A DNA stretch of 40,759 nucleotides from a virus: positions 1 to 40,759 of the IMG/VR virus record IMGVR_UViG_3300045996_000721, one strand, 5' to 3'. The notes under the pieces were generated by a model that saw nothing but the letters and a program-made list of their open reading frames with translations, searched no databases and had not been told where the DNA came from. A program made the translations under genes and the position numbers. Position 1 is the stretch's first letter. Each line of letters starts with the position of its first letter. Below, piece after piece: positions 32,335 through 40,713 of this stretch.

Positions 32335-33059
32335 AGCCGCCGGTACAGGCGCAGCCAGCAGCGCCAGAGCAGCGGCAGGCCGATCCGCTGGACGCACGAA
32401 GCCACATGATGACCGAGCGCAATGGCAGCGGCTATCGCCTGATCATCGGATTCGACAATCTCACGAAGGCGCAGGACGCGATGTCGTTCTTGGTCAACCG
32501 GGATTTCGCTGGTGATGGCACGAACCGGCGCATTGCCACCGCCACAGTACCGGCGCAGGGCGAGCGGGAGGACTTCCGCGCCTGGGTGACTGAACGCTAC
32601 ACGCACCCGGAAGAAGTGCTGCGCAACGTGACCAGCTACGCATGGGACGCATGGGAGGAACGCGGACGCCGCGCCGCTCTCGCCGCCAAGGTGCAGCCGG
32701 TAGCAGTGCCGGAAGCGAAGCAGTACGATGAAATGGAATCACCGGAAGGTAGTTTCAACTGGGCCAAGATTGAAGGTTGGAACGAATGTCGTGCTGCCGT
32801 CCTCGCCGCAGCCCCTGCGCCAGCCCAGCAGGACAAGCAGGCAGGCGATGTGGCGCGTGATGCGGTGCGCTATACCTGCATTGGCAAGGGCGGTGAATAC
32901 GAACTCCTGGGCGTTGCATACGGGGCTGGCAGCAGCCGTGGCAACACGGTCAATCTGTACCGCGAGATTGCAACTGGCGTGACCTATTTCCGTACGCCTA
33001 CCGACTTTGCCGAGCGCATGCAGATGATCGCCCGCCCCGCCACCGAACAGAAGGACTGA
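32331..33059 (+). CDS. Unknown protein with DUF1653-like C-terminus
   Basis: A 242-residue protein. Three parts can be seen: a Pro/Gln-rich start, a middle domain (RLIIGFDNLTKAQDAMSFL; AWDAWEERGRR), and a C-terminal 55 residues (YTCIGKGGEYELLGVAY, VNLYREIATGVTYFRTP) that follow the short DUF1653 pattern. GTG overlaps the regulator stop by GTGA. Similar multi-piece proteins occur near phage regulators; the role is unknown. Confidence 0.65.
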   Translation: MKPPVQAQPAAPEQRQADPLDARSHMMTERNGSGYRLIIGFDNLTKAQDAMSFLVNRDFAGDGTNRRIATATVPAQGEREDFRAWVTERYTHPEEVLRNVTSYAWDAWEERGRRAALAAKVQPVAVPEAKQYDEMESPEGSFNWAKIEGWNECRAAVLAAAPAPAQQDKQAGDVARDAVRYTCIGKGGEYELLGVAYGAGSSRGNTVNLYREIATGVTYFRTPTDFAERMQMIARPATEQKD

Positions 33060-33063
33060 CACC

Positions 33064-33615
33064 ATGAGCAACGAAGAAATCAAACTGCCGCCGCTACCGC
33101 GCATGGCTGGCGATATCGACGTGAACGGGGAGACGATCCCGTTCTACACCGCCGAGCAGATGCACGCCTACGTGCTGGCCGACCGTGCCGCCCGCCCTGT
33201 TGCGGATGCTGGGGAGGCTGTGGCGTGCCGCGACTGCTGGGACGGCGCTGCATGTGGCGAACACGACCGCGCCGCCCCTTCCGCTCGCACGCTGAGCGAT
33301 GACCAGATTTGGAATTTCTGGCTGTACCGCGACTGCATGCACATGGTCAGGCAGGGCGATCAGAGGGGCCAGTTTATCGCGGTGGTGCGAACAATTCTTG
33401 ACGCATCCGCCGCGCCAGCCGAAGCGCCGAGCGTAGGGAGAAGCTTACTGCGACCAGCAATCAGTGTCGCAAACCCGCTGCCGCCGGGCTGCTACTGTGA
33501 GCCGGGCAAGTGTGCAGCCCCGAGAATCATGGGTCGCCAGACGCCATGTCGTGATCCCTTAAAGCGTGATGCCCTTCAGGGCAAGCCCGAAGCGGCGAAG
33601 GGAGAACCGCAGTGA
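33064..33615 (+). CDS. Unknown protein with cysteine clusters
   Basis: A 183-residue protein with a strand-rich start (DIDVNGETIPFYTAEQMHAY), a CRDCWDGAACGEH cluster, a short helical block (DDQIWNFWLYRDCMHMV) and a second Cys cluster (CYCEPGKC). It overlaps the next gene by GTGA. Phages carry many mosaic proteins of this kind; no function is inferred. Confidence 0.63.
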   Translation: MSNEEIKLPPLPRMAGDIDVNGETIPFYTAEQMHAYVLADRAARPVADAGEAVACRDCWDGAACGEHDRAAPSARTLSDDQIWNFWLYRDCMHMVRQGDQRGQFIAVVRTILDASAAPAEAPSVGRSLLRPAISVANPLPPGCYCEPGKCAAPRIMGRQTPCRDPLKRDALQGKPEAAKGEPQ

Positions 33616-33845
33616 CGCTCAAGGAGTTGCGCGCCTGGCACTGGGACCAGTTCGTGGATGCGTGCCGCGCGCGGCGCTTCGCCGGCGCCAACCTCAACAA
33701 GGCCGCCGGGCTGCAGGGCCAGGCCCGGCGCGCGGCATATGACAACTTCGACCGGCTGGCCCATCACCATGCCGAAGCGGTAAAAGCGCTTGACGCGGCC
33801 ATACCCGGCCGTGCCCTTCACTCTTTCATGATTGCTCACCTATGA
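33612..33845 (+). CDS. Small helical protein, unknown
   Basis: A 77-residue, Ala/Arg/His-rich helical protein (LKELRAWHWDQFVDACRAR). GTG start overlaps the previous stop (GTGA), and its end overlaps the next start (ATGA). No family is recognised. Confidence 0.62.
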   Translation: MTLKELRAWHWDQFVDACRARRFAGANLNKAAGLQGQARRAAYDNFDRLAHHHAEAVKALDAAIPGRALHSFMIAHL

Positions 33846-34009
33846 AATTCTTCATTGTCCACATCGCCGGGCGCATCGTGCTGCCGGCCTACTTCATCGG
33901 CGCTGCCCTGGTGTCGATCGTGCGGCCGCGCGCCGGCGCCATGCTCTTGAAGGATATGCGCGCAGGCCGCGCACTTCGTGATAAGCTGGACTTCTCCTGC
34001 CGGCCATGA
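33842..34009 (+). CDS. Small membrane-associated protein
   Basis: A 55-residue protein with a hydrophobic N-terminal helix (MKFFIVHIAGRIVLPAYFIG, continuing to ALVSIV) and a basic remainder. It begins at ATGA overlap and ends 27 bases before a strong terminator, so it closes the regulator operon. Function unknown. Confidence 0.6.
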   Translation: MKFFIVHIAGRIVLPAYFIGAALVSIVRPRAGAMLLKDMRAGRALRDKLDFSCRP

Positions 34010-34035
34010 CAGGGGACTCCACGTGTAGCACCTTG

Positions 34036-34060
34036 CGCCACCTTCGGGTGGCGTTTTCTT
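34036..34060 (+). terminator. Rho-independent terminator of the regulator operon
   Basis: CGCCACC (34036-34042), loop TTCG, GGTGGCG (34047-34053), then TTTTCTTTT. A perfect 7-bp GC-rich stem with a stable UUCG-type loop and U-tract, placed just after the last gene of the operon. Confidence 0.93.
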
Positions 34061-34106
34061 TTGGCGATTCGGTATAAGCAGACTGGTCCTTATATCTAAA
34101 GGTTAT

Positions 34107-34135
34107 TTGCTAACACAAGGAAATTTCCTCATAAT
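34107..34135 (+). promoter_or_regulatory. Promoter with operators for the methyltransferase-primase operon
   Basis: TTGCTA (34107-34112) and CATAAT (34130-34135) are 17 bases apart. TTGCTAACACAAGGAA (34107-34122) matches the reverse complement of the 31800 operator at 14 of 16 positions, and the spacer holds the perfect 12-base palindrome AGGAAATTTCCT (34118-34129). Transcription should start near 34142. Confidence 0.7.
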
Positions 34136-34160
34136 CATTGAGCCAAGTCAAACAACCAGT

Positions 34161-34238
34161 AAGCAGCAGGAAGGTGCCCCACCCGGGATTGGCCGGGAGA
34201 CTTGGCAGTCGGGGCGCCTTCCTGCTGCTTTTTCTTTT
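34161..34238 (+). terminator. Large terminator-like hairpin in the methyltransferase leader
   Basis: A 20-bp stem joins 34161-34180 to 34211-34230, with one G-U pair if RNA. The 30-base loop contains an inner CCCGG/CCGGG stem, and the last arm runs into TTTTTCTTTT. It lies between the 34107 promoter and the gene at 34253, so it can terminate transcripts before the operon. It could be an attenuator controlled by antitermination, or a structured small RNA. The GGAG before the gene starts right after the U-tract. Confidence 0.8.
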
Positions 34239-34252
34239 GGAGCACAGGAAAT

Positions 34253-35845
34253 ATGCAATTCACAATACTGCGCGGCGACTGCCTGGCCCGCATGCAGGAG
34301 ATGGCCGATAACTCGGTCGATTCAATCGTAACGGATCCTCCATATGCCTTCACCGGGGGCTTCATGGGCAAGAAATGGGACAACTTCGACGGAAGGGAGG
34401 ATGCGGGCTTTGGATATTGGCTGGCGGGCTTCACCGACGGCGAAGGCCATTTCAGGGTGCAAAAGCACGAACGCGGCACCCACATGTGTGCCTTCCAGTT
34501 GAAGCTCCGTGACGACGATCTGGCGGCCCTTGAGCGCATCAAGCGTTTCGTTGGTGCCGGCAGCATCCATTTTATTGAGGGGAACGGGTCGAGCAATCGA
34601 CAGGCGGTATACGTGGTCCAGGATAAAGACGGTTGCGACCGCCTGGTGACCTTGTTCCGCAAGTACCCATTGACCGCCAAGAAAGCCCTAGATTTCGAAA
34701 TTTGGGCCGAAGCTGTGGAGGAATGGCTGGATCGCCCCCGCGGTAATCGCTGGGCGGGTGCGTCGGATCAAACCCGCGCGGCCGCGCTTAAGGCCCGGCT
34801 GGAGGACGTGCGGCGATACACCGACATTCCGTGGTCTGGCCATAAGTTCCAAGATTGGGTGCGCCAGTGGGCGAAAGAGTGCATGCGCGTGCTTAAACCG
34901 GGCGGCCACCTGCTGGCGTTCGGGGCCACGCGGCAGTATCACCGGCTGACAGCGGGTATTGAAGATGCGGGGTTTGAGATCCGCGATTCAATTGCCTGGA
35001 TGTACGGATCTGGATTTCCGAAAAGCAACAATCTTGACGGCGAGTGGAAAGGATGGGGAACAGCCCTGAAACCGGCCCATGAGCCTATCTGCGTGGCGCG
35101 CAAGCCGCTGACCGGCACCGTGGTGGCGAATGTGCTGGAGTTCGGTACTGGGGCGTTGAATATCGACGGGTGCCGGGTGGCTACGGATGACGTTCTGCAG
35201 CTCGGCAAGACCGGCCTGGCATCCGAAAAGTTCTTTACGAAAGGTGCCGCGCCGCAGATCGAGAAGCAACAGCACGACGCCGGCCGTTGGCCGGCCAACA
35301 TCATCCATGACGGCAGCAACGAGGTGCTGGCGCTGTTCCCAGACACTGGCCCCAGCACCGGCGGTGGGCGCAAGAATGGCGACAAATTTGGAGGCGGTTA
35401 CGCCGCGCCGGGTAGGGACACAATCGGTTTGGGCGACACCGGCAGCGCCGCCCGCTTCTTCTACTGCGCCAAGGCCAGCAAGGCAGACCGCAACGAGGGT
35501 TGCGAAAGTCTGAAATTGACGGACGCATCCGAAGTGACAGGCCGGGCGCCAGGTAGCGCGGGCTTAGTTATGGAGGGAGGCAAAGCGAATCCTTACGCCG
35601 GAACATCGGGCGCAGCCCGCACTAATTCCCATCCGACCGTCAAGCCCACCGCCCTGATGGCCTACCTGGTGCGCCTGGTCACCCCGCCGGGCGGCCTGGT
35701 GCTGGACCCGTTCATGGGCAGTGGCTCGACCGGCAAGGCGTGCATGCGCGAGGGATTCCGGTTCATCGGCATCGAGCTGTCGGACGAATACGCGGACATC
35801 GCCGAGGCCCGCATTACCCAAGAAATGGTAGGAGACCTCCTGTGA
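34253..35845 (+). CDS. Beta-class DNA methyltransferase with inserted LAGLIDADG domain
   Basis: A 530-residue adenine-N6 or cytosine-N4 methyltransferase. Motif IV TDPPY (residues 27-31) is near the start and motif I DPFMGSGSTG near residue 485, the order of the beta class. GFMGKKWD (36-43) and FQDWVRQWAKECMRVLKPGG (199-218) would join in an ordinary member. Between them, residues about 44-198 carry WLAGFTDGEGHF, a LAGLIDADG motif, and the helical remainder of such a domain. Intein end motifs are absent. DNA modification may protect the phage from restriction; the insert may be a homing or DNA-binding module. ATG 34253 has GGAG and AGGAAA upstream. It overlaps the primase gene by TGATG. Confidence 0.87.
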   Translation: MQFTILRGDCLARMQEMADNSVDSIVTDPPYAFTGGFMGKKWDNFDGREDAGFGYWLAGFTDGEGHFRVQKHERGTHMCAFQLKLRDDDLAALERIKRFVGAGSIHFIEGNGSSNRQAVYVVQDKDGCDRLVTLFRKYPLTAKKALDFEIWAEAVEEWLDRPRGNRWAGASDQTRAAALKARLEDVRRYTDIPWSGHKFQDWVRQWAKECMRVLKPGGHLLAFGATRQYHRLTAGIEDAGFEIRDSIAWMYGSGFPKSNNLDGEWKGWGTALKPAHEPICVARKPLTGTVVANVLEFGTGALNIDGCRVATDDVLQLGKTGLASEKFFTKGAAPQIEKQQHDAGRWPANIIHDGSNEVLALFPDTGPSTGGGRKNGDKFGGGYAAPGRDTIGLGDTGSAARFFYCAKASKADRNEGCESLKLTDASEVTGRAPGSAGLVMEGGKANPYAGTSGAARTNSHPTVKPTALMAYLVRLVTPPGGLVLDPFMGSGSTGKACMREGFRFIGIELSDEYADIAEARITQEMVGDLL

Positions 35846-37974
35846 TGGACCCGATCAAGACCCCGCCCGCCCTCCTGCCGCCCAACGTCGACGGCATCCC
35901 CGCCGAGATGATGGCCACGCCCCGCTGGGCGCCGTGGCGCGCCGTGTGGAACCCGAAAGGGAACGGCGGCGCCGGCAAATACGAGAAGATCCCGCACCGC
36001 GCTGACCGGCCCTCTGCCGGCCTATCCAACAAGACCGCCGCCGGCTGGACCACCTTCCACCAGGCCCTGGCCGCCTACAAACAGCACCCGGACAAGTTCG
36101 CCGGCGTGGGCTACCTGATGACCGGCCCGCACGGTGTCGTGGGTATCGACCTGGACCACTGCCGCGACCCGCAGACCGGTGAGGTGGCGCCATGGGCCGC
36201 AGAGGTGGCCGCCAAGCTGGACAGCTACACCGAGGTGTCGCCCAGCGGCACGGGGCTGCACGTGATCACCTCGGGCGAGGTGTCGGAAGACTGGGCCAAC
36301 CATGAACAGGGCGTCGAGGTGTACGCGGGCAACGTGGCGCGGTTCCTGGTGATCACCGGCCAGCGCTTGCCCGGCGCGCCGGCGGCCATCCGCCCGCTGC
36401 GCACCCCTGTGCTCGACCAGATGGCCGCGCGCTGGCGCAAGAAGCTGACGGCGGCCGAGGTTCACGATCTGCACCTGCCCGAGCTGATCCCCGAGTGCAT
36501 GCTGCCGGCGGTCGAGGATCTGGACTTGCCCACCTACGCGCGTAATTTCCTTCTGGATGGACCCGGGCCGGGCGACAGGTCGCGCCAACTGATTGCAACG
36601 GCGATCGCGCTGGCGCAGGCCGGCATAACCCGGGAAGAGGTGCTATCGATTCTCGAGCAGAACGACCACGCCATGGAGGTGGCGCTGGACCACCGCAGGC
36701 AGGACTATGACAAGGCCCTGCGCTTCCTGTGGCAGCACAGCGCCCAGGCCGGCGCGGCGCGCGCGCAGGAGATTCGCCAGTTGCAGATGGACGAGTTCGA
36801 CGACATGGGGGCGGCGCTGGACATCCTCGCGATTCCGAGGACGGATGAACAGGCCACCCCACCAGCAGACCAAGTGATTGATATTGCTGATGATTTTGAG
36901 GATTTAGGCCCTGACGACCAGCAGCAGGTGGACGCCCCGGCAAAGAGCCTGGCGCCCGTCAAGGTGCCGCGGTTCACCCCGCAGCGGCTCGGCACCTTCC
37001 TGCAACGGCGGCGCGCTGAGTGGACTATCAAGGGCGTGCTGCCCCGTACCGGCCTGGCAGTGGTCTACGGCGCCAGCGGCTCGGGCAAGACCTTTCTCAT
37101 GCTGGATATGGCCGGTGCCGTGGCGCGCGGTGCGGATTGGCGGGGGCGGCCCGTTGCCCAAGGCCGGGTGGTCTATATCGTTGCGGAGGGCGCGGACGGC
37201 TTTCGCAATCGCGTGGAGGCGTATTGCCGGCAGCAGGATATCGAGCCGGATACGGTCGAACTGCTGGTGATCCCGGACACCCCCAACTTCCTGGACAAGG
37301 TCCACATCAAGGAACTGGTGGCAGCCATCAAGACGGTGGGCCAGGTGGCACTGATCGTGGTCGATACTTACGCGCGCGTGATGGTGGGTGGCAACGAGAA
37401 CGACAGCAAGGACACCGGCCAGGCCGTGGCCCACTGCGACCTCCTGCACAAGATTTTCAAGGCCTTGGTGGTGCTGGTCCACCACAGCGGCAAGGACGCC
37501 ACCAAGGGGGCGCGCGGGTCCGGCGCCCTGCGCGCGGCGGCCGATGTGGAGATGGAGGTGGTGCGCACCCGGGAGTACCGGGCCGCCACCATCACCAAGA
37601 TGAAGGACGGCGAGGACGGCGCCGAGCTGGGTTTCAACCTTGGTATCGTCACGATCGGGCAGGACGATGACGGCGAGGACATCACCTCTTGTGTGGTCGA
37701 GCACCGCGAGAACTTGCCCGCAAAACACGAGCGGAAAGAGGAACCAAAGGGCGAAATCGAGAAGCTGGTGTACCGATATGTGGCCACCGTGGCCGATCTG
37801 GACACCGACGGAATCACCCGGGACGACATCATTTCGACCACCTCGGAGCAGCTGGACCCACCCGCCGCTGGCGAAAAGGATCGGAGGAAGGAAGCAATTA
37901 AACGCGCGCTCACCACCCTAGTGCGCAAAAATTTGCTTGCTGACGACGGATTTACGGTTTCGCTAGTGCCATGA
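35845..37974 (+). CDS. Primase-helicase (AEP-like N-terminus, RepA-like ATPase)
   Basis: A 709-residue protein. The N-terminal 200 residues (GVGYLMTGPHGVVGIDLDH, TEVSPSGTGLHV) show an AEP-type primase core with Asp102/Asp104. The middle is helical. The C-terminal half is a hexameric helicase-type ATPase with Walker A GASGSGKT (409-416), VALIVVDTYAR and VVLVHHSGKD. It should prime and unwind at the origin, working with the PolA and DUF2815 proteins of the other strand. Start ATG 35845; GTG 35842 immediately before it has better spacing to GGAG. It ends just before the TACACG repeats. Confidence 0.88.
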   Translation: MDPIKTPPALLPPNVDGIPAEMMATPRWAPWRAVWNPKGNGGAGKYEKIPHRADRPSAGLSNKTAAGWTTFHQALAAYKQHPDKFAGVGYLMTGPHGVVGIDLDHCRDPQTGEVAPWAAEVAAKLDSYTEVSPSGTGLHVITSGEVSEDWANHEQGVEVYAGNVARFLVITGQRLPGAPAAIRPLRTPVLDQMAARWRKKLTAAEVHDLHLPELIPECMLPAVEDLDLPTYARNFLLDGPGPGDRSRQLIATAIALAQAGITREEVLSILEQNDHAMEVALDHRRQDYDKALRFLWQHSAQAGAARAQEIRQLQMDEFDDMGAALDILAIPRTDEQATPPADQVIDIADDFEDLGPDDQQQVDAPAKSLAPVKVPRFTPQRLGTFLQRRRAEWTIKGVLPRTGLAVVYGASGSGKTFLMLDMAGAVARGADWRGRPVAQGRVVYIVAEGADGFRNRVEAYCRQQDIEPDTVELLVIPDTPNFLDKVHIKELVAAIKTVGQVALIVVDTYARVMVGGNENDSKDTGQAVAHCDLLHKIFKALVVLVHHSGKDATKGARGSGALRAAADVEMEVVRTREYRAATITKMKDGEDGAELGFNLGIVTIGQDDDGEDITSCVVEHRENLPAKHERKEEPKGEIEKLVYRYVATVADLDTDGITRDDIISTTSEQLDPPAAGEKDRRKEAIKRALTTLVRKNLLADDGFTVSLVP

Positions 37975-37979
37975 AGAAA

Positions 37980-38079
37980 GTACACGCGTACACGTCAAGG
38001 TACACGTGAGTACACGTGTGTACCTGGAAAAGTACACGTGAGTACACACCACCCTTTAGGGGGTGTGTACCGCGTGTAC
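37980..38079 (+). repeat. Origin-like cluster of GTACACG repeats with hairpin
   Basis: GTACAC occurs at 37980, 37988, 38000, 38010, 38032 and 38042, and GTGTAC at 38018, 38065 and 38074. The 16-base GTACACGTGAGTACAC appears twice, at 38000-38015 and 38032-38047, 32 bases apart (about three helical turns). 38042-38070 forms a hairpin (GTACACACC/GGTGTGTAC with inner CCC/GGG). No T-run follows. Iteron-like spacing directly after the primase gene suggests a replication origin; binding sites for another regulator are an alternative. Confidence 0.72.
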
Positions 38080-38134
38080 CGGACTTTGACGTGGATCAGG
38101 TGGATTGGTAAAAATTTGCAGATAGGTGGGTGAA

Positions 38135-38461
38135 ATGCCGTGGAGCAAGGAAAGTAGGCAGTCAAGGGGGTATGGGAGTTCCTGGGAAAAAATTCGCAAG
38201 TTGGCGATTGCGCGTGACAAGGGCCTTTGCCAGCCCTGCCTGCGCGAGGACCGGGTGACGATGTTCCAATCGGTCGACCACGTGGTGAGCAAGGCTGAGG
38301 CGGCCAAGCGGGGGTGGAGCCAGGCCCAGGTGGATGCGTTGTCGAATCTGCAATGCATCTGCGAGCCTTGCCACAAGGCAAAGACCATCCGCGAGACCGG
38401 CAAGACCTACACCCCCAAAGTGCAGATCGGACTGGACGGGTGGCCGGTGGATGGGTCATAA
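38135..38461 (+). CDS. HNH endonuclease, packaging-type
   Basis: A 108-residue protein. Residues SRGYGSSWEKIRKLAIARD start the domain, followed by LCQPCLREDRV and VDHVVSKAEAAKRGW, then the second zinc pair CICEPCHKAKT. This is the short HNH type that often sits beside terS in cos phages and helps the terminase cut. Here it is separated from terS by the fibre genes (circular map). ATG 38135 follows AGGTGGG by four bases. Confidence 0.9.
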   Translation: MPWSKESRQSRGYGSSWEKIRKLAIARDKGLCQPCLREDRVTMFQSVDHVVSKAEAAKRGWSQAQVDALSNLQCICEPCHKAKTIRETGKTYTPKVQIGLDGWPVDGS

Positions 38462-38626
38462 TCGGGCCGTGCGATAGACCAGGCCTGGGTGAGCACGTCG
38501 AGGACGGAAGACAGATGCCGTGACAGCCGGGAGAGACCGGCACCAAACACTCCACAGTCGAGCCGAAATTTCCGCTAGACTATCGCCATTCCTCTCGATC
38601 TTCGCCAACCCCAACGCGAGAGAGCC
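38462..38626. other. Intergenic region before the fibre module
   Basis: A 165-base gap with no convincing gene or strong promoter. Its end contains CTCTCGAT (38592-38599), part of the leader motif found before several genes. A -10-like TAGACTAT near 38577 has no good -35. Confidence 0.4.
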
Positions 38627-38971
38627 ATGGCAGACGACACCCCCGAAAAGATCATTTTTGGCATTGGCAACGGCCGCAGCCGATCCATGCAGCGCTTACC
38701 TGATGGCAGCTATGCCGACCGGGTGGCTATCTCGGCCGGCGCTGGTCTGATCACCGACAATACAGGCAGATTCACTTTCGACCTGTCGAGCCTTGCCAGC
38801 CAACCCGAATACGACGACGAAGGCAACCAGGTCAAAATCACCTACGGCCCCGATCAGCATGGCCGGTACGTCATGCAGGAATCGCGCTGGCTACCAGGCA
38901 ACGTGTGGAACGGGGATACGGATTGGACGGTGGTAGATGGGCAAGGCAAGCCTGTGGGGGCCAAACCGTGA
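38627..38971 (+). CDS. Probable virion-accessory protein, unknown
   Basis: A 114-residue strand-rich protein ([34 protein letters not shown]). It precedes the collagen-like gene with GTGA overlap and may form its base or be a partner. No family is recognised. Confidence 0.65.
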   Translation: MADDTPEKIIFGIGNGRSRSMQRLPDGSYADRVAISAGAGLITDNTGRFTFDLSSLASQPEYDDEGNQVKITYGPDQHGRYVMQESRWLPGNVWNGDTDWTVVDGQGKPVGAKP

Positions 38972-39687
38972 GCCCCGACGACAACCGCGCGCTCAAGCGC
39001 TTGAACCGGCGCTTGATCAAGGTGACCCGAGATGCGGCCGGCAAGGTGAACGGGATCGAGACGGCAGACGGTAAGTTCCGGGTGGACAACGCAGGCAAGG
39101 TGATGAACCCTGGGCCCCAAGGCGAACCAGGCCCGCAGGGGCCACCAGGCGAGCCAGGAGCGCGCGGAGAGCCAGGGCCAAGGGGTGAGGCAGGGGCACC
39201 CGGTGAAAAGGGCGCCACGGGGCCGTCCGGGCCTCCTGGCCCTATTGGGCCGCAGGGTCCAGCGGGTAAAGACGGCGCGCCGGGGTCGAAAGGCGATACC
39301 GGCCCCGCTGGCCCCCAGGGTCCGATTGGCTTGATTGGGCCAGCGGGCGCAACCGGTCCGGCAGGGCCAACCGGTGCAACCGGGCCTCAAGGACCGGCCG
39401 GAGCGTCGAATGTTCGCTTCGCCACCCGCGCGACGACCGACGCCACGGGCAAATTCGTGTGGACCTTCCCGACCGCTTTCCCCGCAGGCGTGTTGCCCGT
39501 GCTGACCGTGGCTGTGCAGGATGCCACTGCCGTGCTGGCGCAAGGAGAGATCACCGCGGTGTCAAACACCTCGGCCACGATCCAGGTCACCCGCTTGAAC
39601 AGCATATCGATGGGCGGAGTTATGCTTTTAGGTATAGACACAAGTAGTGCAACCGTCGTACACTTGACGGCAACGGCGCCGACCTGA
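38968..39687 (+). CDS. Collagen-like fibre protein with C-terminal knob
   Basis: A 239-residue protein. After a 47-residue N-terminal domain ([17 protein letters not shown]) there are 33 uninterrupted Gly-X-Y triplets ([16 protein letters not shown] onward), which should form a triple helix. The C-terminal 90 residues ([31 protein letters not shown]) form a beta knob of the kind seen in tail fibre tips. It is a likely receptor-contact fibre, located apart from the main tail module. GTG start overlaps the previous stop. Confidence 0.85.
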   Translation: MSPDDNRALKRLNRRLIKVTRDAAGKVNGIETADGKFRVDNAGKVMNPGPQGEPGPQGPPGEPGARGEPGPRGEAGAPGEKGATGPSGPPGPIGPQGPAGKDGAPGSKGDTGPAGPQGPIGLIGPAGATGPAGPTGATGPQGPAGASNVRFATRATTDATGKFVWTFPTAFPAGVLPVLTVAVQDATAVLAQGEITAVSNTSATIQVTRLNSISMGGVMLLGIDTSSATVVHLTATAPT

Positions 39688-39697
39688 TGGTGTCGTC

Positions 39698-39711
39698 CTC
39701 TCGATAAAGGA
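39698..39711 (+). promoter_or_regulatory. Recurrent leader motif CTCTCGATAAAGGA
   Basis: This motif, which includes the ribosome site of the gene at 39720, recurs at 9932-9945 (+), 25524-25512 (-) and, shortened, at 22115-22104 (-) and 38592-38599 (+). It may be a common translation leader or a protein or RNA recognition site. Confidence 0.5.
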
Positions 39712-39719
39712 AAACCCAC

Positions 39720-40361
39720 ATGAGCAAGGCACTGATCGACGCGGCCGCGTCCTATTTCGGCATGGACCCTGAGCAGCTGGCGCAGGGCACCATGTCCACC
39801 AACAGCGAGGGCCTGCGCTTCACGTTCATCGTGCAGGTGTCGGACGACGACTATTTGGGCATTGCCGATCGCATGCGGGCGATGCGCGAGCCGATCGAAC
39901 CTGAGCAGGACCAGGCCACCGACTGGGTGCAGATGCCTACTGTGCAGGAGGTGATGGCCCAGCCCGAGAAGTACGTGGGCGATCCGACCTATGCCGAGGT
40001 GTTCGCGCATGCCGCGCGCATGAGCCGCAAGGTGCGCGATGTTCAGAAGCTCTATGACGAGGCGGCCAAGCAGATCGAGCAGGTCAAGAGCCAGCCCAAG
40101 ACCATCGACGATGTGCGTAAAGCCGAGGGTCTTCCCACCTTGGCCGAGGTGGCATCGCAGGGTGTAGGCGGCCGCGCGGTCAAGCATGTGGACGTGCCGG
40201 CCGAGGAGGATAGCGCGTTGCCTGCTGCGGTGTGGGTACGCGCGGAAGACACCACCCAGGCCCAGCAGCAGATGGCCTCCGATTACGACATCAAAGACCA
40301 TCGGTACTTGGTGCAAACCGCGATGTTGACGCCCGAGCAACTGGCAAAGGTGAGGTCGTGA
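39720..40361 (+). CDS. Unknown protein with helical charged middle
   Basis: A 213-residue protein: a folded N-terminus (MSKALIDAAASYFGMDPEQ, FTFIVQVSDDDYLGI), a helical charged central part (RKVRDVQKLYDEAAKQIEQV) and a C-terminal strand/helix part ending LTPEQLAKVRS. It overlaps the next gene by one base (TGATG). Function unknown; the fibre module context is the only clue. Confidence 0.7.
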   Translation: MSKALIDAAASYFGMDPEQLAQGTMSTNSEGLRFTFIVQVSDDDYLGIADRMRAMREPIEPEQDQATDWVQMPTVQEVMAQPEKYVGDPTYAEVFAHAARMSRKVRDVQKLYDEAAKQIEQVKSQPKTIDDVRKAEGLPTLAEVASQGVGGRAVKHVDVPAEEDSALPAAVWVRAEDTTQAQQQMASDYDIKDHRYLVQTAMLTPEQLAKVRS

Positions 40362-40486
40362 TGGAGTGGGTGCTTTTGTTCTTGGGCGTGTGTGCCCTGG
40401 TCGTGACGATAGCTGATTGGCGCAGGAGCAGGCACCGTAGAGCGTGCCATCGTCGACTTGCTGCCAAGCGCGGGGAGCAATCGTGA
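40361..40486 (+). CDS. Small membrane protein
   Basis: A 41-residue protein with an N-terminal membrane helix (MEWVLLFLGVCALVVTIA) and a strongly basic tail (RRSRHRRACHRRL). It is coupled on both sides by single-base overlaps. Function unknown. Confidence 0.62.
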   Translation: MEWVLLFLGVCALVVTIADWRRSRHRRACHRRLAAKRGEQS

Positions 40487-40698
40487 TGATCAAGCTTTCG
40501 GATGGCTGTTGGGTAGCCGCGGATCAGATCGCGGAGATCAGCGCGAAGCCACACGATGATGGGGTAACCGTTCGCATGAAGGACGGCATCGGCCACCACC
40601 TGGGTAACGACTTTCGGCAGAGCAGCTACGCGACGTGTAGCCGACTGGTGAAGCTGGTAAATGATGCGCTTGCTTCTGGTACACTGCACAAAAATTAA
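40486..40698 (+). CDS. Small protein, last gene before the genome end
   Basis: A 70-residue protein (MIKLSDGCWVAADQIAEISA; TVRMKDGIGHHLGNDF). The strand pattern resembles short phage proteins with an H-N style end, but no family is certain. ATG 40486 overlaps the previous stop (TGATG); GTG 40483 is an alternative. Confidence 0.62.
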   Translation: MIKLSDGCWVAADQIAEISAKPHDDGVTVRMKDGIGHHLGNDFRQSSYATCSRLVKLVNDALASGTLHKN

Positions 40699-40713
40699 TC
40701 AGTAAAAATTTAC

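Noticed and set aside
34135-34680. A leftward 181-codon frame over the methyltransferase start
   Set aside because: It runs through the large hairpin and is antisense to the conserved methyltransferase and LAGLIDADG regions; no ribosome site or family features.
34253-35845. Intein in the methyltransferase
   Set aside because: The inserted segment lacks an N-terminal Cys/Ser splice block and a C-terminal His-Asn pair, so protein splicing is not supported.
37980-38079. CRISPR array or terminator
   Set aside because: The repeats are too short and irregularly spaced for a CRISPR, and the hairpin has no U-tract.
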